Below are positions 20,486 through 31,716 of a DNA stretch of 64,000 nt, one piece after another. A program made the translations under genes and the position numbers. Below the pieces are notes generated by a model, which did no database searches, had not been told where the DNA came from, and saw only the letters and a program-made list of their open reading frames with translations. The stretch covers positions 13,268,001-13,332,000 of the forward strand of contig NC_135121.1 in NCBI RefSeq assembly GCF_050908995.1. Direction: 5' to 3'. Origin of the DNA: Andrena cerasifolii. Taxonomy: Eukaryota; Arthropoda; Insecta; Hymenoptera; Andrenidae. Numbering within the stretch: position 1 is the first letter of the stretch; every line of letters begins with the position of its first letter.

Positions 20486-23400
20486 CAGAGGGAAAGTGGC
20501 GCTTAACTATAGAGGTATAGAGGTTACTCGGTCGTTTTGGTGTGCTTAGGGACAGGACGCGCTATCCGACAACCATTTTCCCCTATTCCACGCTTATCTA
20601 ACGCTATCCAGATCCATTCGTCGAGGCGTACGTACTGCCGGCAGTGCCAGCTTGCCCGAGGAGGGCCTCGTAAAACATTATAACCATTGTCAGTCCCTCG
20701 TTACCAGTATCTAGCCAGCTTCCTGAAACTGCATCGCTCTAAACGGTTACGAGCACGCGGCTTTTTCTCCCATCGTCGCAACGAGGATCTCAAACGTGCG
20801 TAGCAGTTGATAACATCCGCGCTCCGCAGGAGTGGACAAAAGTGGCTGAATATCGAGCAATTCGGCTGGCCGGAGGAACGTAGTCGTTCGCAGATGACGA
20901 ACAGTCAGCAGCTCCGAGTGCTCCCGGTGTCGGCTAGAATTGCCTTCCTGATAATTCGCCGATTTGTTCGCGAACGGAGTGGATCATTGGAACGATGATG
21001 GAATCCCGATGGACGAAGCGGCGGTGCCGGAATTGGATCGTTAAAGCAGAGTCGATAGTAATAGAAGTAATAGAAGCGGACGCGGTGGTTGCCACCTGAG
21101 ACGAATCATCGACGGAATTACCATACCGAATGATCGGGCGAGATGTCTGTCGTCATCGGCTGATACGCGGCTATTCGAACGGCTGGAAGTGGAGCGTTGC
21201 CCCAGGAACCGATTGAATTTTCATAGGACGGGACAACGCCAGCGGCCAGGACAAGTGGCCCGACGATGCTCGCGAGATCGATGCCAAGGAGCAACGACGT
21301 TTCGCTCTTATCTATGAAATTAATTTCCACGGCGGGGGCGATAAAGAAGACGCGACGAGCGCCTGTAATCCTTTTCCCCGTTCTCACGGCTCAAGGAGAT
21401 TATCGATGTCGTTTGTCGGTGGAGAGAGCGGTGTCACGTGCAAAGGCTGCGTGTCGCCTTGGCGTCGAAGCGGTTTTCCGAGGCGCACCAAGTGCTTCCA
21501 GGATAGGAGTGCATTTTATGTGTCGCCCCAATCCTTCAAGAGGCGCGGGGAAAAAAAACCTCGAGGTAAAAAGGATCGAGAGAATTGATTTCTCACCGAG
21601 GCACCACGAGACATCGCCGCGCCGCGCACAGAGAAGGACCTTTGACGCCCAAACACGCCACCGTTCTTTCATCCCCCGCATCGATTCGCCCTCTTGTTGC
21701 TTGTCAATTTAATGGCCAGACGAGAAGCGTGCTCCGTTTAGAAGAAAGCAGAGAATATGATCGATCGGACGCGGAGTGATTACCGTCGCGCTCGCTGCAT
21801 CCGAGGAAACCTCGAAGCGTTGCACAACACACGGATGTAATTTAGCCGGGAGATAGACATTGGCAAACTCATCAACAGCAAATTACACAGTTACACCGAG
21901 CGAGACACTTGGGAGCAGCTGCGGCGCCTGACTAATTCACGAGATAGCATCTTGCGAAATAAATCTCTGCTCGCTGAGGACCACGAAATCGAACGCCAAA
22001 GCACTGTAAAGAGCCGGTTGAAAAATCGCGTTCACGCGAGCCCCGCGCGTCTCGCCAGGTATTATTTGATTTAAAGCTTATTCGTTGCAGCTCGTGTAAA
22101 CATCCGCGTTAATTCCGCGATAATAGAGCCAGTATCACGTTCCGCGCCACTATCACCGGTTCATTTCGCGAGCAGCGTCGAAAACGCCGGCGAATTTAAT
22201 TCTCTGCTCGCGTATTCCATTTCATTGACCCCCACTTGATGTCCACGTCACACGCCGCGTGACTACGCGCAGCACATTCGCGGTTTTTGGGTCAACATTG
22301 AAATCCACTCCTCGCCTGAAACTCAGCGGCGATATACCGCCGACTATAGTCGATGTTCGTAATTACCGTGATTCATTAGCAGGCCGAAGGCACGGGCGAG
22401 ACCGACCATTTAGCCGAAGACAATGGGCGTCGAACGATAATCCCGCGATTGTTCGTGCGAACCCTGGGAAAAAAGATGGAAGCCCACAGTGGGATAATAA
22501 TAACGCTCCCTTGCCCTCTGTATATTTACCGCGAAGCCGGGGGAACTGGGAACATGGTCGCAGCTATGGTCGACGGACGCGGAGATTTGTAGACGCGTCT
22601 AATGATCGAGGATGTAACGGGTTATCAGCAATTCCTGTCCCACAGGGAGGATGTCGATTGCGTAGGTTCGAACGACGACGCCCGGCGTGCGTTATTAAAC
22701 CGACTCATGGAATGGCAGAAACGTCGATATTGATCTCACGAGACGAGCCTTCATTTCCTGCCGCGGACTCGAGACATTTGAATTTTTCATTGCTCCCCTC
22801 GATGCGCACCTGCTGGGATCCCGCGCGGTGTGTCACACGGCCAAACGATTCGGACGAATCTGGATCCAGCGTTCGTTCTACTTTCATTCGCTTTTCTGGC
22901 AGAATTTTTTGAATCCTGTCCAACCATAATGAAATTCTTCGAAAATATGCAAACTACACCAGCGGCGTGCTAGCATTTCCCTCGATCCACGCCAGCCGGA
23001 ATATGTTTTGGAACTAAACGCGGCTTTAAAGCTGCTCGTTCAGTGGGCCAACTAATAAGTGACTACCAAACCGTATCAGTACCTAAGTAGTGGATGGATC
23101 GTTAAACTTTTATGTTCATCGCAGTTGTAAACCGCTCCCCCGGGGATCAGCCGGATAACTGTTTATGGTAAACCAAGTAAGCCGCCTACAAATCATCATA
23201 ATGTTTGTTTCGCGGAGCACGCGTGGACTGCGAGGGCTCAGATTACGCGAATTATTAGCGCGCAACCCTTGGAGACGTGGCAGCAGCCCTGGGACCGGTG
23301 TTCTGAAATATTTTTTCAGCAGAGTTGTCGGTGTAGCGGATAGTCACGAGTAATCATTTTTCACGGTTTCCCTAGAGGTTGCCAGGGAGTCCTGGCCACG

Positions 23401-25579
23401 CCGACGGCCACGCGACTTTTAGCGCGAACGGTTGTCCCGTAGGCAGGGCACGAAACCACGCAGCCCGTCAAATAAAACAAAGCCGTGGAGACCGCGTGCG
23501 GAAGTTCACACCACGACCGCAGAAACGGCTGGCAGGCCGACCAGGAATGTGTGCTAGACGTAGGTACACCTCTGGATCCCTGAATCCCTGGATCCCACGA
23601 GCACTGACCGACCAATTAACCTTCTGCCCATCCTCGATCCTCTTCCCTCCCTTCTAATTACCCCCCTGCCTCGCCAGCTGACCTGTCACCGTGCAAATCT
23701 TTACTCTGCTATTGATTCTCACGGAAACGCAAATGAACGCGAAATTATGTCACCGTCTTCCTTCTGCGCTGTTGTAAAAACAATTTGATTCGTAAGAAAG
23801 CGAAGGAACTCTATTACGTCACGTTTGCGCGATGCCGTCGTGCAAGGAACGGCTCGTGTTCTGGATTCTTGGGTCCCTTACTCGGGCCGTAAATATTAAA
23901 GCCGAAAACATCCGATTGCAAGGAGCATGGAAGCGAGCACGTCCCGTCTTTTGACGTTGTCATTCCCCCCGAGGTTCAAGCTCACCTGAACACGCGGGGG
24001 CACGTGCGTCATGCATGTATTTCATATTACCGTCGCTTTTTCAGCGTGAAACTCGAGGAATTCTCCACCCCCTTTCTCCTTCATACGTCCGCGAAGAAAC
24101 GTTTCCCATTTACGTCGCGGCTCCCTCGGCGATCACTCTCGATGCGAGAGCTTTTGATTTGTCGGCGGGAGCACCGGGCGCAACAATCGTGTTAAATAGA
24201 ACGTGGAAACGGAAACACCTTCGAGGGAGCGTTGCATCCGATTTGGAAGATCGATTGGCCGCGTACGATTGCGAGCAGGACTCACTGATACTCCGCTGTT
24301 GGTCGATAATAAATAGAAGGCTGTTTAATTTCACAGAGCTCGCGAGGAAAATAATCGCACCGCGTCTCATATTCGCGGGAGCAATTTTCCTGGTAGATTG
24401 CATCGTTTCAGCAATCCGTACAGCATTATTTGCTTCTGGGCGATAAAGTTCCCTTAAAAGCGGCCGAGCGAGCGCTCGAAGTTAATAATCGCGAAAGGAA
24501 TCGAAGGCAATTTTTCACTGGCTCGCCTTTCGCGACGATAAATCGTGTCGGGAAGTTGAAGCGTGAGCCATTGTAATCGGCGAAGTTCCCTTCTACGATT
24601 TACAATTTGCAATAGTCCATTGGCTGGAGCGTTGCACGAGTACGTATTGCGTTCCAGCTCGCTTCACTTGAAGGATAAGGTAAGATTTCAGATTCCGAGT
24701 CGTTACGCGTTTCTGGTGCCATCGCTTATGAAGTCGCGAACTTCCTAAGCTCCAGATACGTCGGCTAAACAGTAATCACCGGTGAATGCAGCAGTATCGC
24801 GTGCATCGAAATCCAGGATAGGCGGAGTGCCGGCCGTCACGCGTGAAATAATATGCGATGGGATAGAGATGTGGGTCAGTGGAGGCCAGTGGTGTCCACC
24901 GGAAGCCCAGTTAGGTTCAGTAATAAACTTTTAGTAGCCTTAGTCGGTCTGAGACTTACCGCGCGAAATTCCAGGTGAAATTGAACATTCCACGGGAGGA
25001 AAAGGCCAAGCGAACGTCCGCGACGTGCGTTAACGCGCGTCGTAAAGCCGAGCGGAATTACAGCGGCTGCCAAGAGTCCTTGGAGCCGGAATGAAACCAC
25101 CCCGCTGACCAACACGTTCTGTTAAATCTTGTCAAATCGTTATTAGCGCGGAGGACGTTTGACAACGATCCAGAGATAGGGAACGCCGGTCGGTAATGAG
25201 TATCACTGGCCACGCAGGGAACAGGATTTACTTGGCAGAAGGAACGCTCGCGCATGTACATATCCTGTTTCCGATCCCCCGGTGCATGCATTACCAAGCG
25301 AAATGCACTCGCGACAATAACGCGATGCTACGTGACGCGCGGGACTGTCGGCTTTCATCGCCTGACAGCCGCGCCTGTTCAATTAAACCGCGCGCAAACG
25401 AGCCAAATGCGAGGGAAGTGGAAAAAAGACGAAACGCGAGAGGGGCACTCTGGTAGCGCAGAGTGACCGATGAAAGACGCGAGAGACACATTTTGTTACC
25501 ACCCGCAGCCGTCTTTCCTGCGGTGTTTAAAGCGATTACGCGCACGACAAAGGGCGCGCCGTAGTAACAAATATTTATA
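20486..25579. other. Single-copy non-coding DNA
   Basis: This long CpG-rich stretch has no recognisable gene, RNA or element. The longest frame (+ strand 22259-22912, 217 codons) is Arg/Ser/Pro-rich, starts at a GTG and not an ATG, and has no domain. Other frames overlap at 21266-21779 on both strands. Confidence 0.45.
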
Positions 25580-25890
25580 ACGTGGCGGGGAGGATAAGTG
25601 GAGGGAAAAGGGCAGAGGCTAAGTCGATATGTCAAAGGGAAAAGGAAATGAGAAGGGAACGCCAAGGGGAGCTGCAAAGAAGTCGGAGAAGGTAATAAGA
25701 TTACAGGGCTGGTCCGCGTGGAGAATGAAAATAGAGATCACGCGACAGAGGTACATGGATGGCGGAGGATCCGTAATAACGGGGAGAAATAAGCTAACAA
25801 ATAGGAGAGGGCGGAGAGGTAGGTATGCTGTTAGAGGGACAGGAGGAGAGGAAAGAAAGGGAGCTGGGATGCAGGGCAAAGAGACGTGAG
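25580..25890 (+). repeat. Purine-rich low-complexity tract
   Basis: The top strand is strongly enriched in G and A (gaaagaaagggagc, ggaggagaggaaag and similar) over about 300 bases. Frames here give Lys/Arg/Gly-rich or Ser/Phe/Pro-rich strings on the two strands, a product of the composition. Confidence 0.6.
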
Positions 25891-26009
25891 TGAGCTTTCG
25901 TGCACATATCATCGGGTACAAGTACGCGCGAGCGGAAATGGATGGACGCGAATATGACGGCTCTGCCCGAGTCAACTCAACGGTACATCCAGCTAACACA
26001 GTAAACGCA
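25891..26009. other. Non-coding DNA
   Basis: This is a short, unremarkable link between the purine tract and the unusual region to its right. Confidence 0.4.
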
Positions 26010-26755
26010 TAACCCGGAGCGCCTCGGAATCTCCATGTACACTACCCCAGAGAGCTCCGTATCCTGTCACAGCTCCTAGTCTCCAAGTTAATAGACTTGG
26101 ACATAGCAATCCTCTTTCCGCCCTACCAACTGCCAACCACCACAGATTCTTACTATAGCCGCGCAATATCCGAATTAATCGCTAGCACGGTAAAACGAGG
26201 GTATGTTAGAAGTATCGACTTGACCCGGGCACCCAAGAGATCGCGACTAACCGAGACGACACACTCAACTACTAACCACTTAAATATCCAGCCGTCCCGA
26301 ACATCTGACAGATACCCAGGTAGCCAAGTATCTCAAATATCAATAGCTCCAAGTTCGGGCGATCTGATACCCGTTCCAATATCCGCAGACACACTCGGAT
26401 TGTCGTCTTCCTTATAGGTTTCAAGTAACCGCAAGCAAAGCATTGGTGCTGCACGGCCTCCAGCACACGAGTTCATCACGACAAACCGCAGTAGTAACAG
26501 ATCGCTGTGGTCAGACCCCCTCGGCGCGCTTCAACTTCCATGGACCCTATCGGATCAACGTCACCCTTATAGATGTCATGCGGCTGACAGCAATGGCAGC
26601 ATAAGAAGGCAGACAGTGGTGAAGTGCTGGTTGCATAAAGAATGAAGCAAAGAAGTAAAGCAGCACTCGAAACACTGGACATGAAGCATGATTTTTTTTT
26701 TAACGAACGTCGAGAACGATGGGGACTCGTTTCTTCACTCACCCACACTTCTGAT
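26010..26755. other. Compositionally distinct tract of unknown origin
   Basis: The top strand is rich in A and C and the bottom in G and T, unlike the neighbouring DNA, and CpG is less frequent. It ends at the hAT-like element at 26756. Minus-strand frames at 26272-26466 and 26476-26748 give short products, the second with a Cys-His-Cys-Cys cluster. Neither matches a family I know. TGTTA at 26204 and TAACA at 26495-26499 could bound a 296-bp solo LTR, but there is no flanking duplication. I cannot say whether it is a decayed retroelement or ordinary sequence. Confidence 0.35.
26748..26755. repeat. Left 8-bp target-site duplication (cttctgat)
   Basis: cttctgat matches cctctgat at 27529-27536 in seven of eight positions and brackets the hAT-like element. 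Confidence 0.65.
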
Positions 26756-27528
26756 TAGAGCTGTTCGGGTACTCGAATAAAGCGAGCCGAGCCGGGTACC
26801 CGTAAAATTCGGGTAGCTCGAATTCTTTCGGGTGGCTTGAAAAATCCAGGTAGTCCGAAACGTTTCGGGCCGCCCGGACCAACCGGATACATAAGCACTA
26901 TATATTGCACAAAAATACACCCTCCAAAAATTTATATACGCACACTAGATACGAGGAAAACATGAGTAGTGCGAAGTTCGCAAAAGCCCGAGGGGTTTGA
27001 AAGTAGTTAGAAATTCTTTTTAAGCGAACTTCAAGATTATAAATTAATCAATACCCGCTTGGAAACGGGTGTTTGGTTCTTCCGAGCGGCCCGAAACGAC
27101 TCGGACTACCCGGATTTTTCAAGCCGCTCGAAAAAATTCGAACTAAGGTGAATGTCCCAATTTCTGCTCATTTAAGAGGTTGCTCGTCATTAAGAAGGTG
27201 TAAAAAATTTGTTTGTGATGGAAATTTGCAGAGTAATTGATTAATTCTTTAATAATACATCAACCAATTCAAGAACTATTTAAGAAAGATATTAATTCAA
27301 GATGTTTAACTATTAGTAATTTGTAATTAAATATATAATGCTCTAAATGTTCGTATTTCTGCTCATGAAAAATAGCGATGTATGTATTGACCCAAGCTCG
27401 TGCAACACTCGCGTAAATGTTTAAATAATTTAGAATTATTCTGTTGCAACTAGCTCGGCTCGAAAACCGAGTCCCGGCTCGGTCCGAATTTCAAGCCGCC
27501 CGAATATTCGAGCACTCGAACAGCCCTA
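26756..27528. mobile_element. hAT-like element with long subterminal inverted repeats, interrupted by an AT-rich insert
   Basis: The left end reads TAGAGCTGTTCGGGTACTCG, and the reverse complement of the right end reads TAGGGCTGTTCGAGTGCTCG. An 8-bp duplication (one mismatch) surrounds it, as for hAT elements. Longer subterminal inverted repeats built of TCGGG/CCCGA words follow: 26832-26885 pairs with about 27075-27131. An AT-rich segment (27146-27450) splits the right arm. The interior is non-coding. The many short TCGGG/CCCGA words could serve as subterminal transposase-binding sites, which hAT elements often have, but that is inference. Confidence 0.68.
27146..27450. mobile_element. AT-rich insert inside the hAT-like element; shares blocks with 45519-45660
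   Basis: The insert lies between TA dinucleotides (27144-27145 and 27451-27452) within the right arm of the hAT-like element. Its left end reads AAGGTGAATGTCCCAATTTC. The same end, inverted, occurs at about 45632-45658. A second shared block, starting CGTGCAACACTCGCGTAAAT, lies at about 27412 and 45519 and continues for about 50 bp with few differences. The two ends of this copy are not inverted repeats of each other, so it may be truncated or rearranged. The family is not identified. Confidence 0.5.
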
Positions 27529-27536
27529 CCTCTGAT
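27529..27536. repeat. Right 8-bp target-site duplication (cctctgat)
   Basis: This is the partner of 26748-26755 with one mismatch. Confidence 0.65.
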
Positions 27537-28640
27537 CCACATTCAGCCGTAAGAAACAACCGCTCACGTTTTAACTAATTGTAAGAGTAACCGAAATCCT
27601 CTTGCAATTATTGAAAAAGGTCGAGAAGCGCTTCTCGATTCACGGGAGACGAATAAAATTGAAATATATTTCGTATAATGCCTTAAGTGCTCCATTCTGC
27701 CGTGGCGTTTCCATTCGAACGTCACCTCTTCCCTTTCGCTCGCTCGGTACACATCGGTTCGGTCGTTTCGCGAAAATATCGGGGCCGTGCATGCCGTCGG
27801 AGTCGGTCGCCCATCGACGAAAACGACAGGAAACCGTTTTCTTGCCGCGGCAACCTATCCAGGAGAAAGCTTTCTTGCCGCGTGGCTCCAGCGCCGCATA
27901 CTCGTTTCGTCGCTGTCGCAGAAAAACGTGTGTCATACTACTTACGTAGTTGGCGAAACGTCCTCTCGTCGGGGACAAACTGTCGCGTCGGATTCGGAGC
28001 AGCTAAAACTGTGAGCACCGAGAAACCGCAAGGACGCGTGGAATACTTGGCACCGACGTTGCAATTATAAATTGCCCCGGCCGACCGAAAAATTGTGGGC
28101 TGTCCGTCCGAACTGGTGGACGATTATTTGAATTGTATGTAGCGGAAGAAAGATCGCCCGAGAGAGAATCGGCTGGAGATGTTGGGACATTCTGCGAGCG
28201 TAGAGGCAGTTGGACGGAGGAGAGAAAGTGGACGGTGGAAAGTGTCTTGCTTGCACGATTATAAGGGTCGTGCTTGCACTGACGTCTGCAGTCGTGTCGG
28301 TCTTTGCAGGTTGCAAGCGGCTTACGGCTGCAAGGAGACGCGTGCCGAAGTCTTAAGGTGTCCTTAATCCAATCGTGATCAGCACCGTACAGCGCCGGTT
28401 CTACGCTTTCGCCAGTTGATCCCTCGAAATTGGATCGATAAGCTCTTATTCGGTCCACCGCTTCCAACTGGATCCTGGGCGACGTTCGTCGAGCTGCTTC
28501 CGCTATATTGGGACTGCTATTAGGTAGGTACGTTCCCGCGAGCAGCTCTCCCATCCTGCTCCCTCGCTCATTTCTCTATCCTCGCCTCGACTCCACTGTA
28601 TTGTATGTACAAACTGCTTGCATAAACCGGCATCGGTGTT
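27537..28640. other. Non-coding DNA
   Basis: Frames of up to 183 codons (minus 28003-28554) and 127 codons (plus 27687-28070) overlap on opposite strands and have no known domain. No mobile element is apparent. Confidence 0.45.
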
Positions 28641-28694
28641 CCGATAAGCGACGATAAGCGTCGATAAGCGCGAACACGGTCGTCCCGGCTTATC
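28641..28694. promoter_or_regulatory. Phased cluster of GATA-type motifs
   Basis: CGATAAGCG occurs three times in a row at exact 10-bp spacing (about 28642-28670), and an inverted CTTATC follows at 28689-28694. GATA factors recognise WGATAR-like sites. Here the base before GATA is C, so the fit is partial. A 10-bp period puts the sites on one face of the helix. It could equally be a short tandem duplication without function. Confidence 0.3.
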
Positions 28695-30979
28695 TTTTCT
28701 CGATCTTTGTAGCTCAGCTTCGAAACAGTCGACGTAGTAACGGCGAATCGGTTGACTCCTTTACGGCTCTCGCCTTTCTCTACGGCCGTGATTTCTCGAT
28801 AATGTGCTCGCGTTTCGAGGAACGCGACCGTTCCCTATTCTTTATTTGCCCCGGCGAGAATCCGTTGTTCCCGCGAGCCGGGGATTCTGAAAATTTGCAG
28901 GGGTGGTGGCCGCTCGACGGACGCTCGGTGCTCCCCTCGAGTTTCCAATCGCGCTCCGATCACGGAAGACACAGCCGTTTCTCATCGGTTCCCGCGTTAA
29001 TTCTTTCCCCTCCGGTGATAGCAGCGCCGAGAGGATTTGTCAGGATGAAATGCAATGGACAATGGCGTGATTAGTGGCGGGGAAGTTCCGCTGGTCCAAC
29101 TAATGGCTTCGGTAACACGATCCGATTGAGTTGCTGGCGTTGCACAGCGTTGCGCGGCGTTGGTTCATCATTGTCTCGCTCGAAACACGTTGCTGAACAT
29201 GTAAACATGCATTGTACCCGCGCGGGGGTGTTTTCTAACAAACGACCGCCGTAATCAAATTGGACAATGGAAACGATGACGTTCCTGTAAACTGCTTCCC
29301 GCTCGCCGTTATAATTGCTACGTCACTTCCCGTTTGCCCGAAAGCAACGAAAAATCTCGCAGGCTCTTATCTCCTCGAGTCTCTCTCTTTTTTTTTTAAA
29401 TAATCCTTATCGCACAGTGTTCTTTGCGCGAAACGCACAGTTTCGTCACAGTCGCTGGTGCGGAGCCCGCCCCCAACCCCCCTAATTCAAGGTGTCATCT
29501 GCCCGCTTAATTGCTTCCGCGCAATTAACTTGTCCCAGGGATGTACTCGAGGAGAACGCACCGCCCTACAAAGGATTAACAAATGCCAAGTCCGTGGAGC
29601 AAACGACCGCGTATTTTGCAGATATACCTAATGCTCGTTACGCTACGGCGACGAGACAAAGAACCCTCTATAGTTCCGTTTGCTTTTCAAACAACGAACG
29701 AACACACGTTTCCAGAAACTGGTAAACACTGCAGCTGGCCGCCGCGCTTGCCAGTTTGCGCGTTGCATTCGGTAAGTCGATAGAGGCGGAGGGCTGATAA
29801 GGAAGAAGGGTTAATAGAGATTGCAGGGAGGAACGATTTGCGGCGCGGACGATGGGTCGGTTTAAAGATAAGTGAAAGTAAAGCCCTCGAGAGGGTGAGC
29901 GGAGGAGAGAGAATAGAGCGGGCACACGGTGCAGTGGCCTTCCAAAGGCAAGAGAGCGATTTCTAATAACACATTGCCTAGCCAGTTCCTCCACCAGCAC
30001 CTCGACATCCCCAACAGGACGTAGACACTATCGACTTTATTTACTTTTATCGTGTCCTCCCTCCGCCCCGAAGCGCGCTACTCTCTTCCATTTACTCTTC
30101 CGCGCGCTTATTTTCTCATTTTTGTTCACCGACCTCCATCCACTCCTGCACCGAGACTTTTATGGCCGAGACTGTGTCGCAAAGAACAAGACCGATGAGA
30201 GCAGAGGTCAAAGGAGATAAAGAAGGGTTGCAACTTTTACGAGAGGGCCAAGTACATCGACCACTGCCCCTCGACGGACCACGATCCTTCTTTCGCTTGC
30301 TCGCCATTAGAAAAATCGCAACCCTACGATTGATTCGTTGCGACGCGAAATTTTTTGCAGCTTCGGACACCGCTACTGTGTTTAACGAACGCGACGTCAT
30401 ATAGAAGGGGTGGAGAAAGCAGACGCGGTCCACGGTGAAATTCCTCTGAAGCGGAACACCGCCGTTGCTCTTTAATTTATTCATAGACGCGTTAAACCGT
30501 TCAGTGGACCAGGGAAAACGACTATGACTCTGTAATTTGTTCAAGTCGCACAGCACGGACTACCACGTATATAGACTTGCAGGAAAAACTGCACGCTCGC
30601 CCGTGCGACGCATTTTTTTTTTTTAAATATTTTTTCGTAATCCCCAGTTAACAGTGGCTCGGATTTTCGATATAAACGCAGACAGATTCGCCTCGTGTCG
30701 CATCATTAACGTCCAATGACCGTTAGCGAGCTTTTTGCTCGGTGGAAAATCCCTGCTCACTTTTGGATTGGTAGAATTTCGAGGTCGGGGACTATCAGAA
30801 CCGAATCGTTTTCCATAATCGTTGGAACAAACGGCGCGCCGATAACGAGCAGCATAGATCCGGGAACGATCGTTGAAATCGACTCGTTTCCAGTTCACAA
30901 CCGATATTTCACGGTAGGTATATCATTATAGTAGCATGGCTTTTCAGCACGATGGACGAGCGCTTGACGTCCGCCAACT
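28695..30979. other. Non-coding DNA
   Basis: I see no gene or element. A T run lies at about 29388-29397 and another at 30612-30624. Overlapping frames on both strands at 29492-30000 and 30116-30556 are unremarkable. Confidence 0.45.
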
Positions 30980-30987
30980 ATGAACAG
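30980..30987. repeat. Left 8-bp target-site duplication (atgaacag)
   Basis: atgaacag is repeated exactly at 31709-31716 on the other side of the satellite-bearing element. Confidence 0.85.
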
Positions 30988-31708
30988 TAGGGCGGAGCGA
31001 TACTGTATAAGAGAATATTTAAAGTTGAATTTTCAGTTGGCCTGGGTCCGGGATAATTTTCTTTTGATTAAACAAACACAACTATAAAAAAAATTTGGAA
31101 AAATATTCATGTCTGCAGGTTCCTTTTTCTCCTAAAAATGATTATATATAATCATATAATCATATAATCATATAATCATATAATCATATAATCATATAAT
31201 CATATAATCATATAATCATATAATCATATAATCATATAATCATATAATCATATAATCATATAATCATATAATCATATAATCATATAATCATATAATCATA
31301 TAATCATATAATCATATAATCATATAATCATATAATCATATAATCATATAATCATATAATCATATAATCATATAATCATATAATCATATAATCATATAAT
31401 CATATAATCATATAATCATATAATCATATAATCATATAATCATATAATCATATAATCATATAATCATATAATCATATAATCATATAATCATATAATTATA
31501 TAATCATATAATCATATAATCATATAATCATATAATCATATAATCATATAATCATATAATCATATAATCATTTTTAGGAGAAAATGGTATCTGCACACAT
31601 GAATATTTTTCCAAAAAATTGTTACAGTTGTGTTTGGTTAATCAAAAGACAACTACGCCGCACCCAGGCCAACTGAAAATTCAAATTTATATTTTCCGCT
31701 CCGCCCTA
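30988..31708. mobile_element. hAT-like foldback element with an internal 8-bp satellite
   Basis: The ends are perfect inverted copies of TAGGGCGGAGCG, and atgaacag is duplicated on both sides. Terminal repeats with an 8-bp duplication point to hAT. Inverted repeats of about 140-160 bp continue inward (30988-31147 against 31571-31708) and are clearly related but diverged. They share blocks such as GAATTTTCAGTTGGCCTGGG and TTCTCCTAAAAATGATTATA. The whole centre is a run of ATCATATA units. There is no coding sequence. A transcript could form a large stem with the satellite as its loop. Because TA lies at both termini, a TA-duplicating element is an alternative, but the 8-bp match makes hAT more likely. 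Confidence 0.8.
31149..31571. repeat. (ATCATATA)n satellite array, about 53 units
   Basis: An 8-bp unit repeats with almost no variation over roughly 420 bases. The one clear variant has T for C at about 31496. Its edges fall exactly at the conserved ATTTTTAGGAGAA stem sequences of the surrounding element, so the array grew within the element. The near-identity of units implies recent expansion by slippage or unequal exchange. Assembly length may be unreliable. Confidence 0.95.
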
Positions 31709-31716
31709 ATGAACAG
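31709..31716. repeat. Right 8-bp target-site duplication (atgaacag)
   Basis: This is the exact partner of 30980-30987. Confidence 0.85.

Noticed and set aside
22660..22680. GGTTCGAA-type words (also near 42018) resembling a tRNA B box
   Set aside because: No A box or cloverleaf arms could be placed around them.
22259..22912. 217-codon open frame on the plus strand
   Set aside because: It starts at a GTG, and the product is Arg/Ser-rich with no family resemblance.
26204..26499. TGTTA...TAACA bounds suggesting a 296-bp solo LTR
   Set aside because: The flanking bases (gggta and gatcg) do not form a duplication, and no primer-binding or polypurine site is seen.
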